From positions 2,170,001-2,234,000 of the forward strand of contig OY829383.1 of NCBI GenBank assembly GCA_963691835.1: a stretch of DNA of 64,000 bases, read 5' to 3'. The position numbers and the translations under genes were made by a program. The notes beneath the pieces are model-generated. The model saw only the letters and a program-made list of their open reading frames with translations. It was not told the origin of the DNA and did no database searches. How positions within the stretch are numbered: the stretch's first letter is position 1; each line of letters starts with the position of its first letter. Positions 1 through 7,389 of this stretch are shown here, piece by piece. Origin of the DNA: G963691835 sp963691835 (GTDB lineage Bacteria > Pseudomonadota > Alphaproteobacteria > Thalassobaculales > Thalassobaculaceae).

Positions 1-702
1 GAGGCGGAGACGGTGATCCGTGCCCAAGCGGCCACGGTTGGCGCGCCACTCTTGATGGGAGGCGCGGATTGGACCTGGACGAGCCGTCCGGACGGGCTCT
101 CCATTGATCTGGACGGGGCGACCTACGAGCTGCCCGTTCCGGGGCTCCCCGGAATGCACCAGAAGGGCAACGCGGCTCAAGCAGCAGTCGCGGTTTTGCG
201 CGCGCGGGAAACGCTGCCGGTCTCGGACGCGGCCATTGCAAAGGGCGTTGCTGCCGCGGCATGGCCCGCCCGGATGCAGCGCCTGAACAAGGGCCCGCTC
301 GTCGACCGCGCGGGTGCCGATACGTCCGTATGGCTCGACGGCGGGCACAACGCCCACGCGGCAGCGGCCATTGCGGCCATGCTCGGCGACTGGCGGGCTG
401 ACCGGCCGGACACCCGGGTCGCGGTGATTTTCGGCACGCTGAACAACCGTCCACCCCGGGAGTATCTCGCGCTTTTGGCGCCGCACATCGACCGGATTGC
501 CGCCATCGCAATTCCCGACGAGAAGAACGCGTGGACGGCCGACGAAATCGTAGCGCGGTCCGAGGGTCTTGGCATACCGGTCCTGGCATGTGCTGACTTG
601 GATGAGGCTATGGCGGTGAGCGTATCCGATCCGGCGCCGACCCATCTCCTCATCTGCGGCTCGCTCTATCTGGCGGGTGTGGTCCTCGCGAGAAACGGCT
701 GA
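1..702 (+). CDS. folC: Folylpolyglutamate synthase / dihydrofolate synthase, C-terminal part
   Basis: This cytoplasmic ATP-dependent ligase adds glutamate to folates and, in bifunctional forms, to dihydropteroate. Only the C-terminal part is here: the frame is open from base 1 and the 5' end lies outside the window. Visible family features are GMHQKGNAAQA (the substrate/Mur-ligase-type GxHxxxNAxxA segment), a PARMQRL segment, DGGHNAHA (the family DGAHNxxA motif with A to G), and an FGTLNNRPPREYL stretch in the C-terminal Rossmann-like domain. The gene stops 2 bp before the end of the convergent rnhB gene, so no terminator fits between them. Identification rests on these motifs together. The exact bifunctionality cannot be judged from a partial gene. 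Confidence 0.9.
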   Translation, partial: EAETVIRAQAATVGAPLLMGGADWTWTSRPDGLSIDLDGATYELPVPGLPGMHQKGNAAQAAVAVLRARETLPVSDAAIAKGVAAAAWPARMQRLNKGPLVDRAGADTSVWLDGGHNAHAAAAIAAMLGDWRADRPDTRVAVIFGTLNNRPPREYLALLAPHIDRIAAIAIPDEKNAWTADEIVARSEGLGIPVLACADLDEAMAVSVSDPAPTHLLICGSLYLAGVVLARNG

Positions 703-704
703 GG

Positions 705-1343
705 TCAGCTTGACGTGCCCAGATCTCCGAGCGCGATCCGGACCGGCGCGAAGCTCCGCCGGTGGTGGGGTGTGACGCCGAGCCGCGCCAGGGCCTTCCG
801 GTGTTCCGCGGTTCCGTAACCCGCGTTCCGCTCCCACCCGTAGCCTGGATACTCGGTTGCCAACCGCACCATCTCCTGGTCCCGGTCGACCTTGGCCAGG
901 ATTGACGCAGCCGCGATGCTGAGGGACCGGCCGTCCCCGCCGACGACGGCCTGCTCCGGGAAGCCGCTGCCGGGGCACCGGTTTCCGTCGATGAGGACGA
1001 GACCGGGCGTTCGCTCCATTTGTTCCGATAGCGAGACAATCGCGCGCCGCATGGCGAGATGGCTCGCTTCCAGAATGTTGAGCGCGTCGATCTCCTCCAC
1101 CGACGCCCAGGCGACCGCAAACGCAACATGGGCGGCGAGGCTCTTTGCAAGCGCTGTGCGCCGGTTCGCCGTGAGGCGTTTCGAGTCGTCGATTTCTCCA
1201 AGGAGGTCCGGCGGTAGGCGGTCGGGTTCCAACGCTACGGCCGCGGCGCAGACGGGACCCGCGAACGGGCCACGTCCGACCTCGTCCACCCCGAAGATCA
1301 GGGTATCCAGGCCGGCCGCCGCCTCGAGCGTGTAATCCGCCAT
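705..1343 (-). CDS. rnhB: Ribonuclease HII
   Basis: This cytoplasmic endonuclease removes ribonucleotides and RNA primers from RNA-DNA hybrids. At 212 aa it is the usual RNase HII length. The N-terminal motif FGVDEVGRGPFAGPV contains the first catalytic Asp-Glu pair. DDSKRLT follows near residue 53, and VLIDGNRCPG near residue 117 carries a further metal-binding Asp. The ATG start falls about 20 residues before the DEVGRG motif, as is normal. The gene converges tail to tail with folC. Nothing unusual is seen. Confidence 0.95.
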   Translation of the reverse strand: MADYTLEAAAGLDTLIFGVDEVGRGPFAGPVCAAAVALEPDRLPPDLLGEIDDSKRLTANRRTALAKSLAAHVAFAVAWASVEEIDALNILEASHLAMRRAIVSLSEQMERTPGLVLIDGNRCPGSGFPEQAVVGGDGRSLSIAAASILAKVDRDQEMVRLATEYPGYGWERNAGYGTAEHRKALARLGVTPHHRRSFAPVRIALGDLGTSS

Positions 1344-1458
1344 GTCTGGTCCCGGCGAGTCCCCAAGATGAGATTATTGTAACCATGACAATGGTTTGTT
1401 TGACAGACGATAACACTGCCCCAAGGTTGGGAGGAGGTGGATCGATCTGGAGCGTCCC

Positions 1459-2115
1459 ATGGATGGGTGGATCGTCGGTTTCATTGTCTTCTCGCTGATC
1501 ATGTCAGCGACGCCCGGCCCCAACAACACGATGCTGGCCGCGTCCGGTGCTGCCTTCGGCTTCACGCGCACGATTCCCCACATGATCGGGATCATGATCG
1601 GTTTTCCGATCATGCTTGTATTAGTCGGGTTCGGCGTGGGTGAGGCGTTGGCGACCGTCCCGTTTCTGATCCCGGCAATGCAGGCGGTGGGCGCCTTGAT
1701 GTTGCTTTGGCTCGCGTGGCAGATCGCGAAAGCGCCGGTCGACGATCTGGTGGGAGAAGGCTCTGGATCAGAGGGTTCTGGACCAGAGCGCTCGCCGTCC
1801 GCCGATCAGAAGGCGAGACCGATGACGGTTGTTGAGGCGGCGGCGTTCCAATGGGTCAATCCGAAGGCTTGGATGATTGCCGCCGGTGCCATGGCGACGT
1901 TCGCCTATTCCGCTGAGGGGTCGGGGGCGATCGACCCGTTTCAGCTTATCCTGATGGGGCTGGTCTTTTTCGTGGCGTCCATTCCATGCGTCGCGGTCTG
2001 GGCGGGGTTCGGCTCCGTCGTCCGTCGTCTGCTGCCGACCGCTTTGGCCCGCCGCCGGTTCAACCAGGCCATGGCGCTTCTGTTGGTGGCGTCGATCGGC
2101 CTGGCACTTCTTTAA
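1459..2115 (+). CDS. LysE/RhtB-family amino-acid exporter
   Basis: This is an inner-membrane exporter of the LysE/RhtB superfamily, whose members expel basic amino acids, homoserine, threonine or related solutes. The 218 aa protein starts with a hydrophobic helix followed by ATPGPNNTMLAASG, the signature near the first membrane segment. GFTRTIPHMIGIMIGF, a second helix pair, a short charged Ser/Glu-rich loop (about residues 95-118) and FQWVNPKAWMIA, the conserved NPK motif before the C-terminal helices, come next. The ATG is preceded by a purine-rich GGAG. Substrate cannot be told from sequence. The gene converges on the radical SAM gene with only 9 bp between stops. Confidence 0.88.
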   Translation: MDGWIVGFIVFSLIMSATPGPNNTMLAASGAAFGFTRTIPHMIGIMIGFPIMLVLVGFGVGEALATVPFLIPAMQAVGALMLLWLAWQIAKAPVDDLVGEGSGSEGSGPERSPSADQKARPMTVVEAAAFQWVNPKAWMIAAGAMATFAYSAEGSGAIDPFQLILMGLVFFVASIPCVAVWAGFGSVVRRLLPTALARRRFNQAMALLLVASIGLALL

Positions 2116-2124
2116 CCTCGTCCG

Positions 2125-3264
2125 CTACAGAAGCGAGAACTGACCGCCCCTCGGGACCGGCGGCCGGAAGGCCGAGGGGTCGAGGGGGGCTGAGCGGTCA
2201 TGCATCCGAAGTTTGGTCTTGGCGATCCGGAAACGCTGGTCGATCAAATCGGCGATCGGCCCTTTGCCGCGCTGCCGCTCCCGCCAACGGGACTGATACA
2301 GCTTCCCGCCCCGGGTTTGGCGAACCAATGAAAGCACCCGGTCCGCCCGGTCGGGAAAATGGGCCTCCAGCCACTCGGTCATCAGGTCCTTGATCTCGTG
2401 CGGCAGACGCAGCAGCACCCACCCGGCCCCCCGGGCGCCCGCATCCTTCGCGGACCGGAGAACGGCCTCGATCTCATGATCATTGATCCCTGGGATGATC
2501 GGGGCGACCAGCACATGAACCGGCACACCTGCCTTGGCGAGGGTTTCGATAGCCTTGAGACGTTTTGCCGGTGTCGAGGCCCTCGGCTCCATCTTCCGGG
2601 CAAGGTCCCTGTCGAGCGTGGTCACGCTGACAGCAACTTTCGAGAGGTTCCGTTCGGCCATGCCGCCAAGAATGTCCACGTCCCGGGCCACAAGCGCGCC
2701 CTTGGTGACGATGCCGACCGGATGATCGCAACCGTCCAGGACCTCCAAGATCGACCGGGTAATCCGCTCCTCCCGCTCAATCGGTTGGTAAGGGTCGGTA
2801 TTGGCCCCGAGGGCGATGGTGTCGGCTGTGTAGCCGGGCTTGGCCAGTTCCGCCTCAAGCAACGCGGCGGCGTCTGGTTTCCGGAATAGTTTGGTCTCGA
2901 AGTCGAGACCGGGGGAAAGGCCGAGATAGGCGTGGCTCGGCCGCGCGAAGCAGTAGACGCAGCCGTGCTCGCATCCCCGGTAGGGATTGATCGACCGGTC
3001 GAAAGGCACGTCTGGCGAGGTGTTGCGGGCGATGATGGTCTTGGAGGTGTCGAGTCCGATGGTTGTGCGGACGCGCGGCGGTTCCTCGTCCTCAAGCGCT
3101 TCATGCCGCCACCCGTCATCCGCCGCTTCCCGGACCTGGGTTTCAAACCGCCCCGTCGTGTTGCTGACTGCACCCCGCCCTTTCAGGACCTTGTTTGGTA
3201 ATCCACCGGTCAGGAAGTCCGGGGGCGGCACGTCTGTCGGAAGATCGATATCAAGCTGTCTCAT
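2125..3264 (-). CDS. PA0069-family radical SAM protein (SplB-like)
   Basis: This is a radical S-adenosylmethionine enzyme related to the spore photoproduct lyase superfamily; the substrate of the PA0069 family is unknown to me. In the 379 aa product a leader with GRGAVSNTTGRFE precedes NPYRGCEHGCVYCFARPSH near residues 92-110. This holds the CxxxCxxC triad that binds the 4Fe-4S cluster. Later VGIVTKGALVARD and HVLVAPIIPGIND fit the TIM-barrel core. A TTG 30 bp upstream could also start the frame. I chose the ATG at 3264, 11 codons in, because it begins just before the conserved region. The gene stands alone, convergent with the LysE gene. Confidence 0.88.
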   Translation of the reverse strand: MRQLDIDLPTDVPPPDFLTGGLPNKVLKGRGAVSNTTGRFETQVREAADDGWRHEALEDEEPPRVRTTIGLDTSKTIIARNTSPDVPFDRSINPYRGCEHGCVYCFARPSHAYLGLSPGLDFETKLFRKPDAAALLEAELAKPGYTADTIALGANTDPYQPIEREERITRSILEVLDGCDHPVGIVTKGALVARDVDILGGMAERNLSKVAVSVTTLDRDLARKMEPRASTPAKRLKAIETLAKAGVPVHVLVAPIIPGINDHEIEAVLRSAKDAGARGAGWVLLRLPHEIKDLMTEWLEAHFPDRADRVLSLVRQTRGGKLYQSRWRERQRGKGPIADLIDQRFRIAKTKLRMHDRSAPLDPSAFRPPVPRGGQFSLL

Positions 3265-3342
3265 GCCCAGAGTGTGAGACACGAGTTGGAACAAATCAAG
3301 AACATTTGTTCTTCGCTGGGACTTTTGGGGGCCAGTTACGCC

Positions 3343-4221
3343 CTAGACCGGAGTTTCTGTCGCCTCTACCAGCGCATCGAAAACGGCCCGTGCACGGGCT
3401 TCATGATCACCCCCCTCCCGGTCAACGAGTGAGACCTGTCTTGTGGCGGGGGGATCGCAGAACGGGATCCGCAGGACCGTATCCGGATCGACCCCGGCCA
3501 AGGACCGCTCGGGCACCACAGCGACACCAAGGCCTCTGGCGACCATGCCCACCATGGCCTCGATGGAATCGAGTTCCATCGTCTCCCGTACCCGGATACG
3601 CCGCCGCCGAAGCCAGGAGTCGATGACGCGGCCGACGCCTGCTTGGCGGTTGAACCGGATGAAGGGCTGTGACTCCAGCAACGCGTCGTCTGTGCGTTCG
3701 CCTGCTGCCGATCCGGCGATGACCATGAGCTTCTCGGTCAAAACGGGACGGCTGCGCAGTCCCCTGGGAAGGCGGCCAGCGCCCGTGACAAGGGCCGCTT
3801 CCATGTCACCGTCCGCCACCCGTCTCACCAGACCGGTCGACAGCCCGCTTTCGACCCGGACCTGCAACCGGGGGAAGCGGTCCCGCAGAATGGCCAGCGC
3901 GTCCGGCATCAAGCCCGTGCTGGCGGTTGGAATGATCCCCATGGTCAGCGTGCCGGCCACATCGCCCGGCGCGTTCGCCAATGCCTTCAATGCGCGGTAT
4001 CGACTGACGACATCCCTTGCTTGCTCCAGAATGGACGCCCCCGTGGCATTGAGCACGGGCGGGCGCCGTGTGCGGTCGAACAATGGGGTCCCGAGATCTT
4101 CCTCAAGAGCTTTGATCTGCATCGAGATCGCCGACTGTGTGATGGCCAACCGGTCCGCCGCCGCCGCAAATCCGCCGGTTTCAGCAATAGCGATGAGGGT
4201 CTCAAGCTGGCGGATTGACAT
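3343..4221 (-). CDS. LysR-family transcriptional regulator
   Basis: At 292 aa this is a full-length LysR regulator. The N-terminal winged helix-turn-helix (RQLETLIAIAETGGFAAAADRLAITQSAISMQI, split here only by reading) sits in residues 4-36, followed by the linker helix and a periplasmic-binding-protein-like effector domain with TMGIIPTAS and GVAVVPERSL segments. It is transcribed away from the acyl-CoA-dehydrogenase-like gene at 4375. The 153 bp between them holds a 7-bp inverted repeat and a 10-bp tandem repeat. Control of the 4375-7265 operon is therefore the natural inference; the inducer is unknown. Confidence 0.93.
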   Translation of the reverse strand: MSIRQLETLIAIAETGGFAAAADRLAITQSAISMQIKALEEDLGTPLFDRTRRPPVLNATGASILEQARDVVSRYRALKALANAPGDVAGTLTMGIIPTASTGLMPDALAILRDRFPRLQVRVESGLSTGLVRRVADGDMEAALVTGAGRLPRGLRSRPVLTEKLMVIAGSAAGERTDDALLESQPFIRFNRQAGVGRVIDSWLRRRRIRVRETMELDSIEAMVGMVARGLGVAVVPERSLAGVDPDTVLRIPFCDPPATRQVSLVDREGGDHEARARAVFDALVEATETPV

Positions 4222-4233
4222 GCATAACCTCAG

Positions 4234-4263
4234 GAATACTGAAGATCTTAATCAATAGTATTC
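4234..4263. promoter_or_regulatory. Candidate LysR operator in the divergent promoter
   Basis: A perfect inverted repeat, GAATACT at 4234-4240 and AGTATTC at 4257-4263, encloses 16 bp that include the palindrome AAGATCTT. It lies 13 bp upstream of the LysR start on the minus strand, where an autoregulatory LysR site is expected. The same AATACT/AGTATT arms recur in the other LysR intergenic region at 62325-62343. The role is inferred from position and symmetry only. Confidence 0.45.
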
Positions 4264-4320
4264 GCTTGAATGAAGACGCGAGCCAGCGGACAATGATAAC
4301 GAATTCGTGAGGAGCCCCCC

Positions 4321-4360
4321 AGAGACCATTGGGGACCGCTGGGGAGCGTTGGGGACCGCG
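4321..4360. repeat. 10-bp near-tandem repeat in the leader of the acyl-CoA-dehydrogenase-like gene
   Basis: Three consecutive 10-bp units, GGGGACCGCT, GGGGAGCGTT and GGGGACCGCG, occupy 4331-4360. A fourth weaker unit, AGAGACCATT, sits at 4321-4330. They end 14 bp before the ATG at 4375, just before the ribosome-binding GGGAG. The 10-bp period is close to one helical turn, so the copies face the same side of the DNA. The function is unknown. Confidence 0.6.
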
Positions 4361-4374
4361 GGCGGGAGATTGAG

Positions 4375-5616
4375 ATGACCCAGCTGACCAATCAGCAATT
4401 GGACCTCCAGGCCCGTGCCAGGCACCTGGCGGAGACCGTGATCGGTCCTGCCGCCGCAGAGGTCGACAAGTCCGAGCAGTATCCTTGGGCCGGTGTTGAG
4501 GCGATGACCAAAGCCGGCTTCATGGGCATGACCGTGCCCGTGGCCTACGGAGGGCCGGGTCTGAGCTACTTGGATGTGGTTCTGGTGGTCGAGGAAATGG
4601 CAGCCCAGTGCGGCGTGTCCGGCCGCATCGTGGTCGAGGGCAATATGGGGGCCATCTCGGCGATCATGGAGTACGGGACAGAGGCGCAGAAACGGCTTGC
4701 CGCTGATCACGTCCTGTCCGGCGACAAACTGGCGATCTGCATCACGGAGCCGGACGCGGGCAGTGCCGCCACCCAGATGACCACCCGTGCCGATCGCCGG
4801 GGCAATACCTGGGTTCTCAACGGCACCAAGCACTGGATCACCGGCGGTGGCGTCTCGCGCCTTCATCTGGTTTTCGCCCGGGCCTTCGATGAGGATGGAA
4901 CGGAGCTTGGCATCGGCGGATTCTTGGCGATCCGGGATGAGACGCCGGGCCTCGTCACCGGAGAGCGGGAGCCGACGATGGGCCTGCGCGGCATTCCGGA
5001 GACCGAGGTGCACTTCCGGGACATGGTGGTCCACGAGGACATGGTCGTCATGCCGCCGAGCGGCTTCAAGCGTGGCTTTGCGGAATTGATGAACGCCTAC
5101 AATGCTCAGCGTGTCGGCGCCGGGACGGTCGCCATGGGCCTTGCGAAGGGCGCTTATGAGCGGGCGTTGGCGTTCGCCGGAGAGCGGGAGCAGTTCGGCC
5201 GCCCGATCGCGGAGTTCCAGGGCCTGCAGTGGATGCTCGCCGATATGAGTGTGCAGACCGAGGCCGGGCGCGCGCTCCTTTACAAGGCGGCGGCCAGTGC
5301 TGGCACCAACGGCAGCCCGTTCCCCGATCCGACCCTTGCGGCGCAGGCGAAGATCTTCGCCTCTGAAATGGCGATCAAGGTCACCACGGATGCGCTTCAG
5401 GTCTTCGGCGCGCGGGGCTATTCCCGCCGCTTCCCGATGGAGCGCATTCAGCGGGACGCCCGGATGTTCACGATCGGGGGAGGGACCGCTCAGATCTTGC
5501 GGACCGTCGTGGCCTCCCGCATTCTCGGCCGGAAACTGCCCCAGACCCGCGATGGCTACAGCGCCCTCGCGGCGAAAGACGGGGGCGCAACCACCCGGCT
5601 TGAGGCTGCGGAATGA
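4375..5616 (+). CDS. Acyl-CoA dehydrogenase family protein lacking the catalytic Glu (possible desulfinase type)
   Basis: This 413 aa flavoprotein has the full acyl-CoA dehydrogenase fold: N-terminal helices, CITEPDAGSAATQM (residues 122-135, FAD site), NGTKHWITGG (149-158), EREQFGRPIAEFQ and a C-terminal GARGYSRRFPMERIQRDAR. The usual base Glu is absent at both known places. The C-terminal EGT motif reads GGT (FTIGGGTAQILR), and the LxxxR site of isovaleryl-type enzymes reads YNAQR with Gln245. Arg84 is also present. From memory, an Arg and a Gln near these positions are the key residues of 3-sulfinopropionyl-CoA desulfinase (AcdDPN7), which releases sulfite instead of oxidising. GGGAG precedes the ATG. 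The stop overlaps the next ThDP gene by 4 nt, and a LysR gene is divergent. Confidence 0.85.
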   Translation: MTQLTNQQLDLQARARHLAETVIGPAAAEVDKSEQYPWAGVEAMTKAGFMGMTVPVAYGGPGLSYLDVVLVVEEMAAQCGVSGRIVVEGNMGAISAIMEYGTEAQKRLAADHVLSGDKLAICITEPDAGSAATQMTTRADRRGNTWVLNGTKHWITGGGVSRLHLVFARAFDEDGTELGIGGFLAIRDETPGLVTGEREPTMGLRGIPETEVHFRDMVVHEDMVVMPPSGFKRGFAELMNAYNAQRVGAGTVAMGLAKGAYERALAFAGEREQFGRPIAEFQGLQWMLADMSVQTEAGRALLYKAAASAGTNGSPFPDPTLAAQAKIFASEMAIKVTTDALQVFGARGYSRRFPMERIQRDARMFTIGGGTAQILRTVVASRILGRKLPQTRDGYSALAAKDGGATTRLEAAE

Positions 5617-7265
5617 CGCCTGACGCGAACCAGGAACCGACGAGCACGACACAGACCCTCAGAACCGCCGACATCATCGCCCGCCGTCTCTATGCGGCGG
5701 GCGTGCGGTACGCGTTTGGTGTTCCGGGTGGTGAGGTCCTCACCCTGATTGATGCGCTGGAGGCGGCGGGCATCCGCTTCATCCTGGCAAAGCATGAGAA
5801 CGCGGCCGGTTTCATGGGTGAGGGCGTTCACCACATGACGGGCGCCCCGGCCGTTCTGGTGGCGACGGTCGGACCGGGGGCGGCCAACGCGGTCAACGTG
5901 ACGGCTAATGCCGAGCAGGACCGTGTTCCGCTGATTGTCCTGACCGGCTGCGTCGATCCGGCGGAGGCGGTGACCTACAACCACCAGATCTTCGACCACA
6001 CCAAGGTTTTCGGTCCGATCACCAAGGCAAGCTGGACCGTCCCCGACGGCAATGTGGGGCCAATGATCGACAAGGCCGTGTCTCTGGCGATGTCCGACCG
6101 GCCAGGCCCGGTCCATCTGGATGTTCCCATCAAGATCGCTGCCCAGCAGCATCCGGCCGAGGCGCCGATGAGCCGCACCCGGACTGTCCCGGCAGCACCG
6201 GCACAGGGACCCGACCTGGAGGCGGCACGCGCATGGCTCGCGGGCGCGGAGCGGCCCCTGATCATCGCCGGTCTCGATGCGGTGCTTCATGACGCGACCG
6301 ATCCGCTTGTGGCCCTGGCACGGACCCTCGGCGCCCCAGTGATCGCAAGCTACAAGGCGAAAGGCATGCTGGCGGACGACGATCCGTTGAGCCTTGGCGG
6401 AGCAGGTCTGTCACCATTGGCGGACAAGCACCTGCAGCCGGTGATCGAAGCAGCCGACGTCATCCTGCTGGCCGGATATGACCCGATCGAGATGCGGGTT
6501 GGCTGGCGGGACCTCTGGGATCCCTCGCGTCAGAAAGTCATCGAGGTGCTGGCGGCATTCGAGCCGTCTTACATGCACTCTGCTTCGCTCACCTTCCTCT
6601 GCAATGTCCGGGAAGGGCTGCTGGCGTTGGCGGACGGTCTGCCGCAGCGGCCGGGCTGGCCCAATGATGCTCCGGCCAAGGCGCGGGAGGCGCTGGCGGG
6701 CGCATACGGCCAGAACGAAGCCTGGGGACCGGCGGCGATCGCCATGACCCTGCGCAAGGCGATGCCGCGGGATGGGGTTGTCACCATCGACTCCGGCGCG
6801 CACCGGATCCTGTTCTCCCAGGTCTGGGAGAGTTTCGTGCCCCACGCGGTCCTGCAGTCGACGGGACTCTGCACCATGGGCTGCGCGCTTCCCTTGGCGA
6901 TGGGGGCGAAGTTGGGGGCGCCGGACCGCGCTGTCGCCGCCATCACGGGCGACGGCGGGCTCGAAATGATCCTGGGTGAGCTCGTCACGCTCCGGGATCT
7001 CAAGATACCTGTGGTCGTCGTGGTCTATGTGGACGCCTCTCTCGCGCTGATCGAGAAGAAACAGCGGGAGATGCGGTACGGCAATGCGGGCGTGGACATG
7101 GTCGAAACGGATTTTGTCTCGATCGCGCAAACCCTGGGTGGCCGGGCCGTGGTCTGCGAGGACAGGGAGACGATGTCGAAGGCTCTGGAAGACGCGTTCG
7201 ATGCCGACACATTCACGCTTCTGGCCTGCCGAATTGACCGGAAATCCTACGACGGACGGATTTAG
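5613..7265 (+). CDS. Acetolactate-synthase-like ThDP-dependent enzyme
   Basis: The 550 aa protein has the three domains of the acetolactate synthase/pyruvate oxidase family. In the N-terminal pyrimidine-binding domain, the conserved Glu that activates thiamine diphosphate lies in AKHENAAGF (about residues 52-60), followed by VATVGPGAANAVNV. A central domain with an AAQQHPAEAP linker comes next. The C-terminal pyrophosphate domain carries ITGDGGLEMILGEL, but the usual NN that completes Mg binding reads VDASLALIEKK. The ATG overlaps the stop of the upstream acyl-CoA-dehydrogenase-like gene (ATGA), so the two are very likely co-translated. The substrate is not readable. Decarboxylation or carboligation of a 2-oxo acid is the family reaction. 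Confidence 0.85.
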   Translation: MTPDANQEPTSTTQTLRTADIIARRLYAAGVRYAFGVPGGEVLTLIDALEAAGIRFILAKHENAAGFMGEGVHHMTGAPAVLVATVGPGAANAVNVTANAEQDRVPLIVLTGCVDPAEAVTYNHQIFDHTKVFGPITKASWTVPDGNVGPMIDKAVSLAMSDRPGPVHLDVPIKIAAQQHPAEAPMSRTRTVPAAPAQGPDLEAARAWLAGAERPLIIAGLDAVLHDATDPLVALARTLGAPVIASYKAKGMLADDDPLSLGGAGLSPLADKHLQPVIEAADVILLAGYDPIEMRVGWRDLWDPSRQKVIEVLAAFEPSYMHSASLTFLCNVREGLLALADGLPQRPGWPNDAPAKAREALAGAYGQNEAWGPAAIAMTLRKAMPRDGVVTIDSGAHRILFSQVWESFVPHAVLQSTGLCTMGCALPLAMGAKLGAPDRAVAAITGDGGLEMILGELVTLRDLKIPVVVVVYVDASLALIEKKQREMRYGNAGVDMVETDFVSIAQTLGGRAVVCEDRETMSKALEDAFDADTFTLLACRIDRKSYDGRI

Positions 7266-7266
7266 T

Positions 7267-7283
7267 ACCGCTTTTGGCGGTTT
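7267..7283 (+). terminator. Weak hairpin after the ThDP gene
   Basis: ACCGC (7267-7271) can pair with GCGGT (7277-7281), followed by only TT, directly after the stop at 7265. It could end transcription before hemH, but the short stem and T-run make it weak. Confidence 0.25.
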
Positions 7284-7311
7284 ATGTCCGTGAATAGGCT
7301 TGTCAGGGGTG

Positions 7312-7333
7312 ATCCGCATCCCACCTTGCGGAT
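7312..7333. promoter_or_regulatory. Inverted repeat in the hemH leader
   Basis: ATCCGCA (7312-7318) and TGCGGAT (7327-7333) are perfect 7-bp arms around 8 nt, 57 bp before the hemH ATG. It may be a hairpin in the leader or a protein-binding site. It does not match an iron-regulator box that I can recognise with confidence. Confidence 0.3.
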
Positions 7334-7389
7334 GTATCAAGAAAGACCCGATATTGTTCGGTGACTTTCTATCCCCGACCGGAGAGACA

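Noticed and set aside
4252..5652. A 466-codon minus-strand frame
   Set aside because: Antisense to the acyl-CoA-dehydrogenase-like gene and its leader. The composition (His, Arg, Gly, Asp) is typical of a shadow frame.
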